A stretch of 64,000 nucleotides of DNA. It comes from Cycas panzhihuaensis. Taxonomy: Eukaryota > Cycadophyta. This document shows positions 21,641 to 33,015 of this stretch, piece after piece. A program made the translations under genes and the position numbers. Below the pieces are notes generated by a model. The model did no database searches and was not told the origin of the DNA. It saw only the letters and a program-made list of their open reading frames with translations. Positions within the stretch are counted from its first letter, which is position 1, and each line of letters opens with the position of its first letter. The stretch lies in NCBI GenBank assembly GCA_023213395.1, contig CM041465.1:215705741-215769740 (forward strand). Direction: 5' to 3'.

Positions 21641-22790
21641 CATAGTTTATCCTCATTATAGAGACATGATGCCATTTGGTATATAATTTCCTTAAAAAAT
21701 AGGAGTTAACAAGTTTCTTAAATTATAAACCCTCTAATATGGAAATTCAATAAGTACCATTCTCTAAGTCTTCAATAATCAAATAAGGTCTAATCCACTT
21801 TGGAGAAAATTTTATTATTCATTATAGAGATATTCTAACTTTAGTACCTTGTCACTAGTACAAAATTTTCTAGGTCTAAGCTATCTATCGTGAGTAGCTT
21901 GGGTTCTTGGTTTAGAAGCCAAGTTGTTTTGTGATGTTGATAAATGGGTTTTATTGACTTTCTCTAATTCCAAAAGGCATGTTTCTATTTGAAACTCTTC
22001 ATGAGCAAATTCCTTTAATAAGACACATAATAAAGGAATCTAAACTTCTAAAGGAAGAATTTCTTTCACACCATAGACCAAAGAGAAAGGTGTCATATCA
22101 GTCGCATTTCTAATTAAGGTTCAGTATGCTCATAATGCCTAAAATAATTGAGCATGCTAATCGTAATGCAAGTTTTCCACATTCTTGGCTAAAATCTTAG
22201 CCAAAGTTTTATTAAAGGCTTTAGCTTGGCCATTTTCTTATAGATGATATAGGGCTAACAGTCTATGTGTGATATGGAATTTATCACATAATTCATTCAT
22301 AAAATAAAGATACATTATCAGTAATGATAACATCAAGAACCCCAAATATATAAATAATGTAATAAAAAATGAAGTTATCAACAATTTTACATATAGCTAA
22401 TACTAATGGAATGGGCTCACTCTATTTGGTAAAATATTCTATAGTGGTAATAATAAACTTATGTCCATTAGATGATGTAAGATAAATTTGCCCAATGAGA
22501 TCTAAACCCCATTGAGAAAAGGGCCATGGAGAAACCATGAATTTTACTTCTTTGACTAAGTTTATAAATTAAGGTAGCATGGGATTAGCATTTCTCACAT
22601 TTCTAAACATAGGCATGAATATCTTTAAACAAAGTAGGCCAATAATATCCCATATGAAGGATAGGTTGAGAAGTGGATTGGCTACCAAAATAACCACCAC
22701 ATATTCCACCATGGTATTCTACTGAGTCGATAAGAGCTTCGTAAGAGGAAAGGCATCGTAACAGAATTCCATCAAAGGAACATTCATAGA
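21641..22790 (-). pseudogene. Tat integrase (F)
   Basis: The zinc-binding N-terminus is clear near 22740-22600: 'HGGICGGYFGSQ...ILHMGYYWPTLFKDIHAYV.KCEKC'. The core follows with 'SMALFSMGFR' (usually WPFSQWGLDLIG) and the second Asp region near 22330-22280. 'LSLWSMV' near 22090 corresponds to the conserved '..FSLVYG' helix. The C-terminal end is decayed. Numerous stops are present. Confidence 0.8.
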
Positions 22791-24330
22791 ATATATTATT
22801 TAGTAGACGATAATGTCAAGAGGCAGCCTAAATTCTTCTTCTCTTCTTTAATGTAGAGGAAGAAGGAAGAGTTTGATCCTATAAGTAGGCCTTGATCTCT
22901 CCATACCATGGATCTTTAAAAGGGATAGCCTAGATTTGGAGGGTGTGTTCATTAGGGAGTTTATTATCAACTACTTGATTATTAGGATTTGGTAAAGGAG
23001 CATTAACCATAATCTTAGCTATAATCATTCCTTTGTTTGATTTCTAATTGACTATATAGAAGTCAAAATCTTATAGTAACAATGACCATTTAAATAAATG
23101 CCCAGTGAGGTTTGTTTTAATCAAAAGATATCTAATAAGATTAGATTAAATGATAAGTAAGATTATATTACAAAGAAGATAATGGTGTAACTACTTAGTA
23201 GCAAAGAATAAATAAAGGTATTCTTTTTTTGTAGAAGAATAATGAATTTTTTCTACAATTAGTGTTCTACTCATAAAGTAGATAGCTTGCTCTTTACTAA
23301 AATCATCTTCTTGTGATAATATTCCTATTAATGACTCTTCTGTAGAAGAGGTGTACAAAATAAAAGGCTTGCTAAAAATTACAGGAGCAAGGATAGGGGT
23401 TGTTACTAATGCTCACTTTAATTTATCAAAAGAGTCTTAAGCTTGAGGAGTCCACTCAAGAGAAGCTTCTTTCTTAAGAAGAATGGTAAAAGGTTTCGTA
23501 TCCAAGGAAAAATTAGTAATGAAGAGCCTGTGAAAACTAAGTCTTTCTAAGAAAAATTTAACTTGCTTCTATATTTTGGGAGGAGGCATTTTAATAATTA
23601 CCCTAATCTTATCAAGGTCAACCCTAATTCTGTTATATGAAATAATATTACCCAACATTCTACTAGAAGTAATGATAAAAACATATTTAAAGGGATTCAA
23701 ACATAGACAATACTTATGACATCTTTCAAAGATAGTTTTTAAATGACAAAGATGGTCTTACCATCATCGAGAGAGGGCAAGCATATCATCTAGATGCATG
23801 GCAATAATATTGCTAATAAGATCATGGAAAATACCATAGCTCTTTGGTAGGTAGCTCCAACATTTTTCAATCCAAAAGGCATAACTTTATAAACAAAAGT
23901 TCCCCAAGGAGTAGTGAAAGCTATTTTATGATGATCATGGGGTGTAATAGAAATTTGATTATATCTAGAGAATCCATTTATAAGAGACATGACTTTAAAA
24001 CTAGCGATTTGGTCCTAAACTTGATCTAGAAAAGGAAGACGAAAATTATCTTTAGGATAAGTATCATTAATATCTTGGAAATCAATGAAAATTTGGATAG
24101 ACCCATTCTTCTTGGCAATTAGAACTATATTTAAAACCCATTGAGAATAATTGACACTTTCAATGAATCATGCTTTCAATAATATCTTCACTTCTTATTT
24201 GATTATAGTAAACAAGAAATGATGGATAGGTCTTTATTTTTGTTGCTTAGGCTTAATACCAAGGATAGTAGTGATATTATGTATAATAATATTAGGGTAA
24301 AGACCCTACATATTACTATAATCCTAAGCA
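22791..24330 (-). pseudogene. Tat reverse transcriptase and RNase H (F)
   Basis: RT includes an open stretch at 23790-23990: 'GFSRYNQISITPHDHHKIAF', then 'TPWGTFVYKVMPFGLKNVGA'. The catalytic box near 23790-23770 reads 'MHLDDML' for the usual YVDDML. Then come 'IRVIIKMPPPK', the connection 'DSFDKLK.ALVTTPILAP' and RNase H 'FILYTSSTEESLIGILSQED' near 23370-23300. Further left, 'YSSTKKEYLYLFFATK' matches 'YS..EK.CLALVFA..K'. Stops break the frame many times. The sequence groups with Tat-type RT. Confidence 0.85.
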
Positions 24331-25578
24331 AAGACATAATTAAATTCCTAAAAGAGATCTTTAAACTGGGAGATCTCTTCAGATGAATAATTATCTCTAA
24401 CTTTAATAATCCTTAGAATATCACCTAACTCCAAGTCAATATTAATGGTCTCTCAGTCTTTCCTATGAGCATGGCATTTCCTTCTTTAAAATGAGGGAGA
24501 GCAAGTTCCACAAGAGAAACTAATTCCTTAGATTGAGAATAAGTAGCTAGTAGGGAATCTAAATATATTAGTTTTAGAAAACTTAGCTTATAATGATGAG
24601 GAAGGAGGCTAGGAATAGACTGAGGTATATGCTCAAGGATTGCCTCATAATTCTCAAAATGGTCTAAATATAAAAGATTGATAAGGATAAGATTCTTTGA
24701 TAAATCATAAGAAGGAGATGATGACTGACTAATTTAGGGACCATTAAGCAAAATATATGGATGAGTTAGTAAAAACTCAATAATTGAAGGAACTTGGGTG
24801 AAGTGGATAGGTTTATCAATAAAATCCTAAGCTAAGGAAAAAATATATTCAAGTTGTTCATAGTCAAGAGAATGATAATGACTGGATAGAACCATCTAAA
24901 TAAGAGATGATAAAAGTTATCAATAAAGTTGGGAGAAGGAAAAGAAATAATTGAAATCAAATTAATCTCTCAAACTCTACTAGGTAAGATTTGAGTTATC
25001 TCATATGAAGTAAAAGATATAATAGCTTCATCATCAAATACTAACTTTGGATGTTTATATAATAGGAGTTTTCTTTCATATATATTAAGACATGTAATCT
25101 AGAAAGAAGACTAAGAAAATGAGGCTACTATAAGTGTTGATACATTATATGAAGCTAAGGTCACCCATTTAGGTAGTGGAGCTATTTAAATAAAAGAAAT
25201 AAAGACATATCTAACTTAAGGTAAATGTAGAACTTATGAGAAATAACACTCATTTAAGAGTGGAGGATCATAATTAGTTGCTTAAGCTATGGAAAGTTCC
25301 CCATACGATTAATTAACATCCAATATCTCTTTTTCATAAGATGGAAAAGAAGAAATTAGGGATTAAGATAATATGGTGGTACCAATGAGATTGGAAGATA
25401 AAAAAGAGTTTGGTTTAAAAGGGACAATATCAACCATATCAACATCTTTGATCTCTCCTTGAGAAGGGGGAGTTTTAATGCTAAAATATTACCTTGAGCC
25501 TAAAGATTAAAAGAAGTGCTCAAAAGAATTAGAGGGTTCACTGGGCTTAGCAATAGTTTTAATGAGAGGTACTAATTA
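24331..25578 (-). other. F: protease to RT linker
   Basis: This corresponds in position to 47.0-47.9 kb of C/E. Short matches to the same linker occur (for example 'catggcatttccttc.ttaaaatgagg' near 24470-24495 against 47086-47108). No readable frame of length is left. It is cut from protease by G. Confidence 0.5.
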
Positions 25579-26008
25579 TGTGAGAGAATAGGCACAAGTA
25601 CAGCATTAACAGGATTAATGTAAGCAAGAAATAACAATAAAATAACACTGCATAAGTACACATCAATTGATAGGTGGAAAACTCCTTTTGGGGAAGAAAA
25701 AACACCTCCTAAAACTAATTTTATTAATAAAGATTTGAAACCACTATACAAAACCACCAAGCCCCAAAATAGCCTTTCATCAGGCATTTAGATAGGTCTC
25801 CTAGATTCTTGGAACCATCTCCATGAATCTAGGAGATGAATAAATAGTACAGAGGTTCATTGGAATGCGATTCCACATTTCAATGACCATCCACAAATTA
25901 ATTAATATAAACATAAGTTTGAACATTAGAATCACTTAAATTACATTTAAGACATGTGACTAAATAATAACATTAAGAAACCTAAAGTTTACATTATATT
26001 ATCTAACA
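25579..26008 (-). repeat. 3' LTR (G)
   Basis: TGTGAGAG...ATCTAACA, 430 bp. It carries about 28 extra bases near 25670-25700 compared with the 5' LTR. Confidence 0.95.
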
Positions 26009-26139
26009 TCCCCCTTTAATGTAAACTTTTATACTAAAGAGAAAAGAAGAGCTTCATCACAGTGATCCCCCTTTAATGTAAACTTTTATACTAAAGAGAA
26101 AAGAAGACCTTCATCACAGTGATCCCCCTTTAATGGAGA
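26008..26139. repeat. 57-bp tandem repeat carrying the polypurine tract (G)
   Basis: Units start at 26008, 26065 and 26122 (third partial). Each begins with ATCCCCCTTTAATG, the complement of the polypurine tract, so the priming site exists in three copies. The two full units differ by one base. Confidence 0.95.
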
Positions 26140-27700
26140 CTTCTTTTATCTGTAATAAATATCTAAGATTTAAAAACTTTGGTACAGTTAAAGACTTCAT
26201 AAGAGTGTCAGCAATCTGTAAATCTGTTGGATAATAAGACAGAGAAATAAGATTATCAGTAACTAAATTGCGAATAAAATGCTGATGTAATTCAATATAC
26301 TTAGTTCTAGAATGAGAAACTGGATTTGTAGTTATAGCAATTGCACCTTGATTATCAACTTTAATTTCAATTGAAGAGTTTAGAGATAAACCAATTTCAT
26401 TTAGTAAAGATCTTAGCCAAAGTGCTTATTTACCAACTTCAACTAATGCTTGATATTTGGCTTCAGTTGTAGATAAAGTAAGTGCTTGCATTTTCTTACT
26501 GGACCAAGTAATGTGTGAGGAATCTATAAAAAATACATAACCTGAAGTAGATTTATGGTTAGTTATATCACCTGCCCAATCAGAATCAGTATATCCAGTT
26601 AATGTTAGAGGTTTATTACAAAAATTATAAGTTAAACTATAAAACACAGTATGCTTTAGATAACGTAAGATACATTTAGCAGTTTTCCAATGAGATTCAT
26701 GTGGTTGTTGCATATAATGAGAACATAAAGCAATAGCATAAGAAATGTCAGGGTGGGTATGAGTGAGATAGATAAGACTACCAATCAGTTGTCTGTATAG
26801 AGTTGGATCACATAATGGAGTTAGACAATCAGTAAACAGTTTAACTCATCATTGTAAAGGATTAGTTGCGGGTTTAGCATTTTCCATGTTAAACCATTGA
26901 ATTAAGTCTAGAATATACTTGGGTTGAGATATTATTATATTTGAATGATTTTGATAAACTTGTAAACCAAGAAAGTAATGTAATAGACCTAAATCATTCA
27001 TTTCGAATTTGTTCATTAAAATTAATTTGAGATGATGAATATTATGAATTGATGATCCAATAATGATAATATCATCAACATAGAGCATTAGAATGGTAAG
27101 ATTTTCATTTTCACATTTAAAATAAAGATTTGGATTGCTAATACATTTAATGTATCCAATGTGTATTAAATACTTGTTGACTTTGGCATACCAAGCTCAA
27201 GGAGTTTGTTTTAAACTGTAAATAGATTTTTTAAGTTTGCAAACTAAATTAGGATTTTCAATAAATTCAGGTGGCTGTGACATATAGACCTCTTCTTTGA
27301 GATTGTCATTCAAGAAAGCACTCTTAACATCTATTTGGTGGATTTCCCAACCAAACTTAGCAGCAAGAGTAATAATTGTCTTGATTGTGTTCATCTTTAC
27401 AACAGGGGCAAAGGTTTCATTATAATCAATGGCATCTATTTGAGAAAAACCTTTGGTAACAAGGTGAGCTTTATATTTTTCAACTACGCCTGTTGAGTTC
27501 TATTTAGTCCTATAGACCCATTTACAATTGACAACATTTTTCCCAGGTGGGAGAGGAACAAGATCCCAAGCTAAATTTTTAATTAAGGCATCAAATTTAG
27601 TTTGAATAGCATTCTGCCATATAGGATTATTGCTAGCTTATTTGAATGTTTTGGGATTATTGTTGTCCATTATTTTTGCCATTAAGGCAAAATTAGCATG
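26140..27700 (-). pseudogene. Copia reverse transcriptase and RNase H (G)
   Basis: RT begins near 27690 and includes 'WDLVPLPPGKN', 'CKWVYRTK', 'KGFSQIDAIDYNETFAPVVK', an open block at 27197-27394 with '[21 protein letters not shown]', then 'LYVDDIIIIGSS' (27088-27053, the catalytic box) and 'EMNDLGLLHYFLGLQV'. RNase H (open 26426-26713) has 'GYTDSDWAGDI.NHKSTSGY' and 'LSTTEAKYQAL', with 'KVDNQGAIAI' near 26360-26330. About six stops interrupt an otherwise continuous frame. Confidence 0.9.
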
Positions 27701-27839
27701 TAGTTTTTATCTATGTGTGTGTCTAGAATTTATAGGGGTGTAAAGTTTCATTAAATCAAAAAGAAAAAGAAAAAAATAAAAATCTAAACCTAAACCTAAA
27801 CACGGACCCGACGGAGTTTTTAAAATAAAATAAGCAAAA

Positions 27840-28435
27840 TTAAATTTTATGATTTTTGGGATTCGAGGGGGGGTTAAGGGTGAAACCCTACCTGGTTGTT
27901 TGTATCTTGGAAGCGCTCTTCGCAGGTCTGTTCTTCGACTGGAGCGGCGGGTTTGGGATCGAATCCTGCCATAGCTTTTTGTTCCTCTGTAAGGTAGCCA
28001 CGATAGCTGCAGTTCTTCCGTCCTTGCTGATTCCCGTTCTCAAGTAGCCACCATGGATTCGAGCATGGATTCCTCTGCCTCGTCTTCCCGTCATGAAGCA
28101 TGTAAGGGGAACTACATTAACAGAGAGGAGAGCCAACCATCGAACAAACATAGCTCAGAACGGGACAGGGAGAACAAGAAGGGGAAGGAGAATAATTATA
28201 TGGAAACACACAGCCAGAGGTAGATGATTCTTCCATGCAAAGACCAAATGAAATCGCCTTGCTGCCAGACAATTTCACATCCCCCTTTGTAATCAAGGCA
28301 TGTGCTCGCCTATCCGCTCTTCAAGAGGGGAAGAAGATTCATGATCACATAATGTGAATCAGATTTCAGTCAGATGTCTTTATGGGGAATGTGCTTGTAG
28401 ATATGTATTCTACATCCAAGAGCATAAAGACTTGA
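27840..28435 (+). pseudogene. PPR gene fragment captured by G
   Basis: The plus strand at 28235-28435 reads 'MQRPNEIALLPDNFTSPF', then 'VIKACARLSALQEGKKIHDH', a TGA, then 'RFQSDVFMGNVLVDMY'. This is the hallmark of land-plant PLS-class PPR proteins ('PDNFTFPFVLKACA', 'G..IH.H', 'D.FV.NALVDMY'), which bind organellar RNA. Upstream, 28053-28223 is a 56-codon open frame starting in a good context (CCACCATGG) with a Ser-rich N-terminus; it may belong to the same gene's 5' end, but I cannot show it. GC content is visibly higher than in the surroundings. The piece ends without the C-terminal domains. Confidence 0.8.
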
Positions 28436-28995
28436 TCTTCTACAGACGATACACACTTATTTTTTGTTAGTATTATAATGTCTTGATGCAGAACAAGTTG
28501 CTCTTCATTGGATTTCTTTTTCGAGTAGATAGTAGAGTGAGAGCATTCTCTGGTATCTTCCAATGATCTATGAGAAGGATTTGTTATTTCCCATGCAGCT
28601 TGCTCATTTATGGGCTGAAGATTATGTCCTTGACACTCCCTTGAATCTCTGTAAATTATATCACCCTTGTGTGAAATGGTAGGTTACTTTGTTGCTCTAC
28701 ATGTGTATCTTCTGCAATAAACTTAGTCCTCTGAGAATCTTCAGATTTTACATCAACCTACGATGGCCTGGTATATAATAATGAATTTTGAGGCCTAGGT
28801 CTTGCATCCCCTTTAATAGACATGGACTCTTTTACTTGGTTATTAATCGATACAATAGAATCCAGAACTTCCCCAAAATCATGCTTCCAAAGATGAAGTT
28901 GAGATTGGTACCCAAAGCAGAAGTAGTTACAGCAGTCCAAGTCATACAAATGACTCAGTTTTCTCACACCCTATATACTACTATTATGGAATTGT
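28436..28995. other. G: unassigned block between PPR fragment and primer site
   Basis: It occupies the place of leader and gag. A minus-strand open stretch (28758-28967, 69 codons) is not a recognised gag. Composition resembles host 3'-gene or intron sequence more than element coding sequence. It may be a second part of the captured locus, by position only. Confidence 0.4.
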
Positions 28996-29007
28996 GCTCT
29001 GATACCA
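28996..29007 (-). other. Primer-binding site (G)
   Basis: The minus strand reads TGGTATCAGAGC exactly, with no spacer to the LTR. Confidence 0.95.
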
Positions 29008-29409
29008 TGTGAGAGAATAGGCACAAGTATAGTATTAATAGGATCAATGTAAGCAAGAAATAACGATAAAATAACACTGTATAAGTACACATCAATTGAC
29101 AAAATACCTCCTAAAGCTAATTTTATTAATAAAGAATTGAAACCACTATACAAAACCACCAACCCCCAAAACAGCCTTTAATCAGGCATTTGGACAAACC
29201 TCCTAGATTCCTAGAACCATCTCCATGAATCTAGGAGATGAATAAATAGTACGGAGGTTCATTGGAATGCGGTTCTGCATTTTAATGACCATCCACAAAT
29301 TAATTAATATAAACATAAGTTTGAATATTAGAATCACTTAAATTACATTAAGACATGTGACTAAATAATAACATTAAGAAACCTAAAGTTTACATTATAT
29401 TATCTAACA
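29008..29409 (-). repeat. 5' LTR (G)
   Basis: 402 bp, TGTGAGAG to ATCTAACA, partner of 25579-26008. Confidence 0.95.
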
Positions 29410-30200
29410 GATTACTTGATTAGTTTAACTTTACTCTTCATAACTTTTAGTTTACCTTCATGAATGAACTGAAGTTCACCAAAAAGGGAAGAATAAATTT
29501 CTACTATTTGGGTGATCCAAGGTCTATCTAAAATGATATTATATTCCAAATCAAGATCAATGATGGTTAATTTGGCATGGATTATTTTACCTTCCAAATT
29601 CAAAAGCATAGTGACTTGACCAAAGGGTAGCTTTTGATTTTTATCATAACCTTAGTAAATCCACTCACAAGGATCAAAGACCAAAGTTTTTAGATCTTCA
29701 ACTAAATGAAGAGGGATAACATTAATGGATGAACCATCATCAACTATGATACATATGATGATAATTTCATCTTTGATAATCTCAATATAAAATGGAGTAA
29801 TATCATTGGAAGTGTGGTTAACTTGGCCATGTAAAGTAGATAAGTCAAAGGAAAGAATAGAATTAGATGATCCCACCAAGGTAGGGACTCCTAATACATC
29901 AAATAGAAGTTAGCATTACTCAAGGCAAAACTTCAACAAGTCCATAACTAATATCCTAGTGGGAATAGTCTTCAACTCATCAACTAAAAAAAATGATCCA
30001 TCCTTTGAACTAGAAGGAATGGATCAAAACCTAATGGGATGAGGGAGAACTAGAAGCAAAGAATAAGGGATTTTATTCATCAAATCATTAGATGAATTAG
30101 GAGAACTTGTACTTTATGAGTCATGACCATGTTAATAGTTCTTTTGGTTTCACCACATTTAAGAGGTGAGTGAGTTTGACTAGTAACATGCTTTGAAGTG
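29410..30200 (-). pseudogene. Tat protease and upstream linker (F)
   Basis: An open stretch at 29652-29879 holds 'CIIVDDGSSINVIPLHLVEDL', with the aspartic-protease D-x-G-S motif. The next stretch (29412-29609) holds 'DLDLEYNIILDRPWI', the second half (usually 'YNLLLGRPWIH'). One frame break separates them. Right of 29.9 kb is the poorly preserved gag-protease linker, matching 55.7-55.9 kb of D in outline. Beyond 30200 the element is interrupted by C/E. Confidence 0.8.
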
Positions 30201-30600
30201 TGGAAGCACACCTCTAGGGGTCACCGGATGTAAAGAGATCGAGCCTTTATGATCAACTATCATGAGGCTAAAGGATCTATGGAACCAAGGGAATGGATCA
30301 ACCACAAAGGGCATCTATGCATCAGAACACAGGTTCAAGGACTCACAAATGGCCTACAAACCTTCCCTTATGGTGAATGCCTTCTCGGATTCGAGACGAG
30401 CAAGGAGGGCTTTCTCACTTTGTGGAGTAGCCTTGAAGGGACCCTCCTATCCTAGATGGTCGAGGAAGGAGGATGGAGATGAAATACGCCTTCCCTTAGG
30501 GAGAGGGATAGGAGGAGATAGACCCTGATGGAGGAAGGGGTACCTATGAATAAGAAATGGGTGATGGGTAATGAAGGTGCAAGGAGGAAGTTGGGCAGAA
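30201..30600 (-). repeat. C/E 3' LTR, segment left of B
   Basis: It begins TGGAAGCAC, comparable to TGGAGTCACG of the D LTR. It follows the D LTR through blocks such as 'gggcatctatgcatcagaacac' (30310-30331 against 48682-48703) and 'cctagatggtcg.aggaagga'. The start is set by similarity, because the partner LTR is outside the window. Confidence 0.7.
30503..30600. repeat. Left copy of ~98-bp duplication flanking B
   Basis: It matches 36514-36611 with about 7 differences. It lies directly before B's 3' LTR, while the partner begins directly after B's 5' LTR. LTRs of D contain the corresponding sequence once, so the duplication came with B. Confidence 0.9.
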
Positions 30601-30963
30601 TTCTCACCAATACTCTTGAGATAGTAGAGAATTTGACAATTGCAATAGTGTCTTCTTATCCAATAGAGCAAAAAAGCTAACCAAGAGTTTCATATAAACA
30701 CCAGAGCGCTAAATGATCACCAAAAGATAAAAAGTACTGTAGCATAATTTTTATAAATATATTCTATCAAGGTAACCATCATTTACAATTTATGACCCTT
30801 ATATAGACAAAATAGGGTCTTATACATGTAATCCTATTAGCAGCCTAAGCAGCCTTACATTCTATTAAGCAGCAGTATCCATGCACACTATTGGCCTGCT
30901 AGATGGCACATGCATAAAGTTCCATAGTGGTTTACATAACTTAGTCAGATGAGTTATGTAACA
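30601..30963 (-). repeat. 3' LTR (B), outer end truncated
   Basis: It matches 36140-36513 from about 'ttctcaccaatactcttgag' onward. The first roughly 10 bases of the partner (TGGGACGTTT) are not convincingly present. The bases before 30601 fit the target duplication better (3 changes in 11). The inner end GTTATGTAACA is intact. Confidence 0.85.
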
Positions 30964-30974
30964 AGTCCCCTCCC
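30964..30974 (-). other. Polypurine tract (B)
   Basis: The minus strand reads GGGGAGGGGACT directly before the LTR start TGTTAC. The pol stop codon (30975-30977) touches it. Confidence 0.9.
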
Positions 30975-31145
30975 CTAAGATGCCAAGTACTCGAGGCATG
31001 TGAGATGCGGGTGCTTTTTGACAAACTCATCGGACTCCCAAGTTGCTTTATTAGAGGTGCAAATTGTCCACTGTATCAAATATTTTAAAATGGACCGATT
31101 ATAGAGATGTCATTGTCTGGTAGCCAGGATACGTTTTGGAGGTAC
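30975..31145 (-). pseudogene. Chromodomain at the end of pol (B)
   Basis: It reads 'PKRILATRQ.HLYNRSILKY' then 'LIQWTICTSNKATWESDEFV', matching the chromodomain pattern 'P..IL..R......LVKWK...ATWE'. One stop interrupts it. In chromoviruses this domain binds histone marks and steers insertion into heterochromatin. The frame ends TAG beside the polypurine tract. Confidence 0.85.
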
Positions 31146-32400
31146 ATACAAGGTTTGCTCTTCATCCAAAATTAGAAGGGTTGTCTGGGGAGTATGGGTT
31201 TTTCTTAGACACTTCCAAAGACAGGAGACATGAAAAACATTATGGATGTTTGTGGTGGGGGGAAGGTCGGGAGCATATGCAACTTTACCAATACATTTAA
31301 GGACTTTATAGGGGCCATAATATCAAGGGCTAAGTTTGTGGTTCTTATGATGGCGAAGGGATTGTTGCTTATAAGGTTGGAGATGAAGAAATACCAGATC
31401 CCCAATGTTGAAGGAGCGATCAGAGCGATGGTGGTCTACTAATTGTTTCATTCAATTTTGGGCCATCGATAGGTTTTGTTTTAGGGTGTGGAGAATTTGG
31501 TCTATATGCTGTAATTTTTGTTATACTGCTGTCATACGGAGGTTTGTAGCTAAGGTATGGTGGGATGGTGGGGGATACCCATAGAGAGCCAAAAATGGGG
31601 ACATTCCAATGGCTAAATGGTGTGAGGAGTTGTACCAATACTCATCTAGAGCTAGCCATGATGTCCATTTAAATTGGTGGTCACATACAAAGCAACGTAA
31701 GTAGGTCTCCAGAGTTTTTTTAAGGACCTCGGACTGGCCATCGGTCTATGGATAGTATGCAAACTCATGTTGAATGATGTACCTGATGCGCAGAATAGCT
31801 CTTGCCAAAAGGAGCTAGTGATTAGGATCGCAATCGCAGACAATGGTGGATGGAAAACCATGCAAATGAAATATTGTCTAGATGTAGATATCAGTGATGC
31901 GTGGGGCTTTATAGGTTGTGTGGACGGGCAAGAAGTGGGCATATTTTATCAACCGATCTATGACTACTAAAATGGAGTCAGATCTAGCAAATGGTAGTAG
32001 GCCCGTTATAAAGTCCATGGCAATATCTTACCATTTACCTTGTGGGATGTGCAATGGTTGAAGGAGGCCCAGTTGAGGTTTTGTATCAGCTTTGTTACAT
32101 TGGCATGTATCACATTCTGAGACAAAGGTAAGGATGGTGGATTTTATTTCTAGCCAAAAGAAGTCAGAACGAATCATACGGTAAGTTTTATCAAAACTAG
32201 AGTGGCCACCAAGAGGGGAAGAATGATATTCTCATAAAATATGTGGGATAAAAGTTGAGAGGAGATATATGAATATGTGATTTTGGTATAAGAGAAGATC
32301 TTTATGGATGGACCAATCCTTATGAGTATGGACCTTATTAGCCTAGTGTATAAAATCATGTTGGTTTTGGTTAGCATGCCTAAATCCTGTAGCCATGTTG
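31146..32400 (-). pseudogene. Chromovirus integrase (B)
   Basis: The core reads 'WEDIAMDFITGLPFARSDSI' (first Asp) near 32030-31975, then 'VVIDRLIKYAHFLPV'. 'STIVCDRDPNH' (second Asp) lies near 31850 and 'TDGQSEVLKKTLETYLRCF' (Glu) near 31740-31690. The C-terminal part has 'ALYGYPPPSH', 'GDLVFLHLQPYKQ' and 'YYGPYKVLKCIGKVAYAPDL', ending before the chromodomain. The upstream zinc region (32300-32100) is decayed. Confidence 0.9.
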
Positions 32401-33015
32401 GCTATGGGGAGGAAATGACATAAATGGTGGGGTCCTCAGTATGACCAGTGTTATCGCCAAGTGTAGGTAAAGGCAACCTTAAGAGAGAATCTGCCATAAT
32501 GTTATCTTTCCCCTTTTTATATGTGATTGTAAAATCAAAAACTTGAAGGTGGTCGACCCATTTCACCTGCTCTTCAGAGAGGATTGGTTGATCTAGCAAA
32601 CGGCGAAGGCTATGACGATCAGTGAGGATAGTAAATTTAGAACCAAGTAGATACTGTTGCCACTTGTCAATAGCATGGAGGATGGCTCGCACTTCCTTTT
32701 GATAGGTAGAAAGTCTACACCCATGATCTTTGAGTTTTCGACTTTCGATGGCAATGGGGTGGAAGTCTTGCATTAAGACCGCACCCAATCCAAACCCAGA
32801 GGCATTGCATTCTAATTGGAAAGGCCAAGAAAAGTTAGTGGAGGCCAAGACTGGGGTGGTTGTCATGACCTCCTTTAAATGGAGGAAGGCCTCATTAGTT
32901 GAGGGGGACCATTGGAAGGAATCCTTCCAAAGTAAGTGGGTTAAAGGAGTAGTTAGGGTGGCATAATTTTGAACAAATCGATAATAGAATCCAGTAAGTC
33001 TTAGGAAATCCCATA
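32401..33015 (-). pseudogene. Chromovirus RNase H (B)
   Basis: Open at 32402-32866. 'FQLECNASGFGLGAVLMQD' has Asn where the first catalytic Asp is expected (usually ETDASG.G.GAVL). 'HAIDKWQQYLLGSKFTILTD' carries the DxSL block, and 'VDHLQVFDFTITYKKGKDN' with 'IMADSLLRLP' completes the domain. The RT connection 'AFLHLKEVMTTTPVLA' precedes it. Confidence 0.9.

Larger units (their letters stand above)
25579..29409 (-). mobile_element. Element G: Ty1/copia with captured host gene piece
   Basis: The LTRs are 25579-26008 and 29008-29409 (about 25 differences in 390 plus a short insertion in the left copy). Flanks are AATTA (25574-25578) and GATTA (29410-29414), a 5-bp target duplication with one change. 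The primer site abuts the 5' LTR. RT and RNase H are present, but gag, protease and integrase are missing. In their place lie a GC-richer block with a PPR gene fragment on the opposite strand and an unassigned block. It must have moved in trans. Confidence 0.95.
19721..30200 (-). mobile_element. Element F: Tat-lineage Ty3/gypsy, 5' part displaced by C/E
   Basis: Protease (29.4-29.9 kb), RT and RNase H (22.8-24.3), integrase (21.65-22.8) and archaeal-type RNase H (20.4-20.7) occur in minus-strand order. Copia element G (25579-29409) interrupts it between protease and RT. Its LTR/internal border is probably near 20.1 kb, where 'tgccccctaccaag' resembles the polypurine junction of C/E and D. Gag and the 5' LTR are missing because C/E is inserted at about 30200; they may lie beyond the window. 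The left edge near 19.7 kb is inferred. Confidence 0.7.

Noticed and set aside
30503-30600. Flanking repeat of B as part of its LTR
   Set aside because: The copies lie outside both TG...CA ends and also occur once in D's LTR, so they are target sequence.
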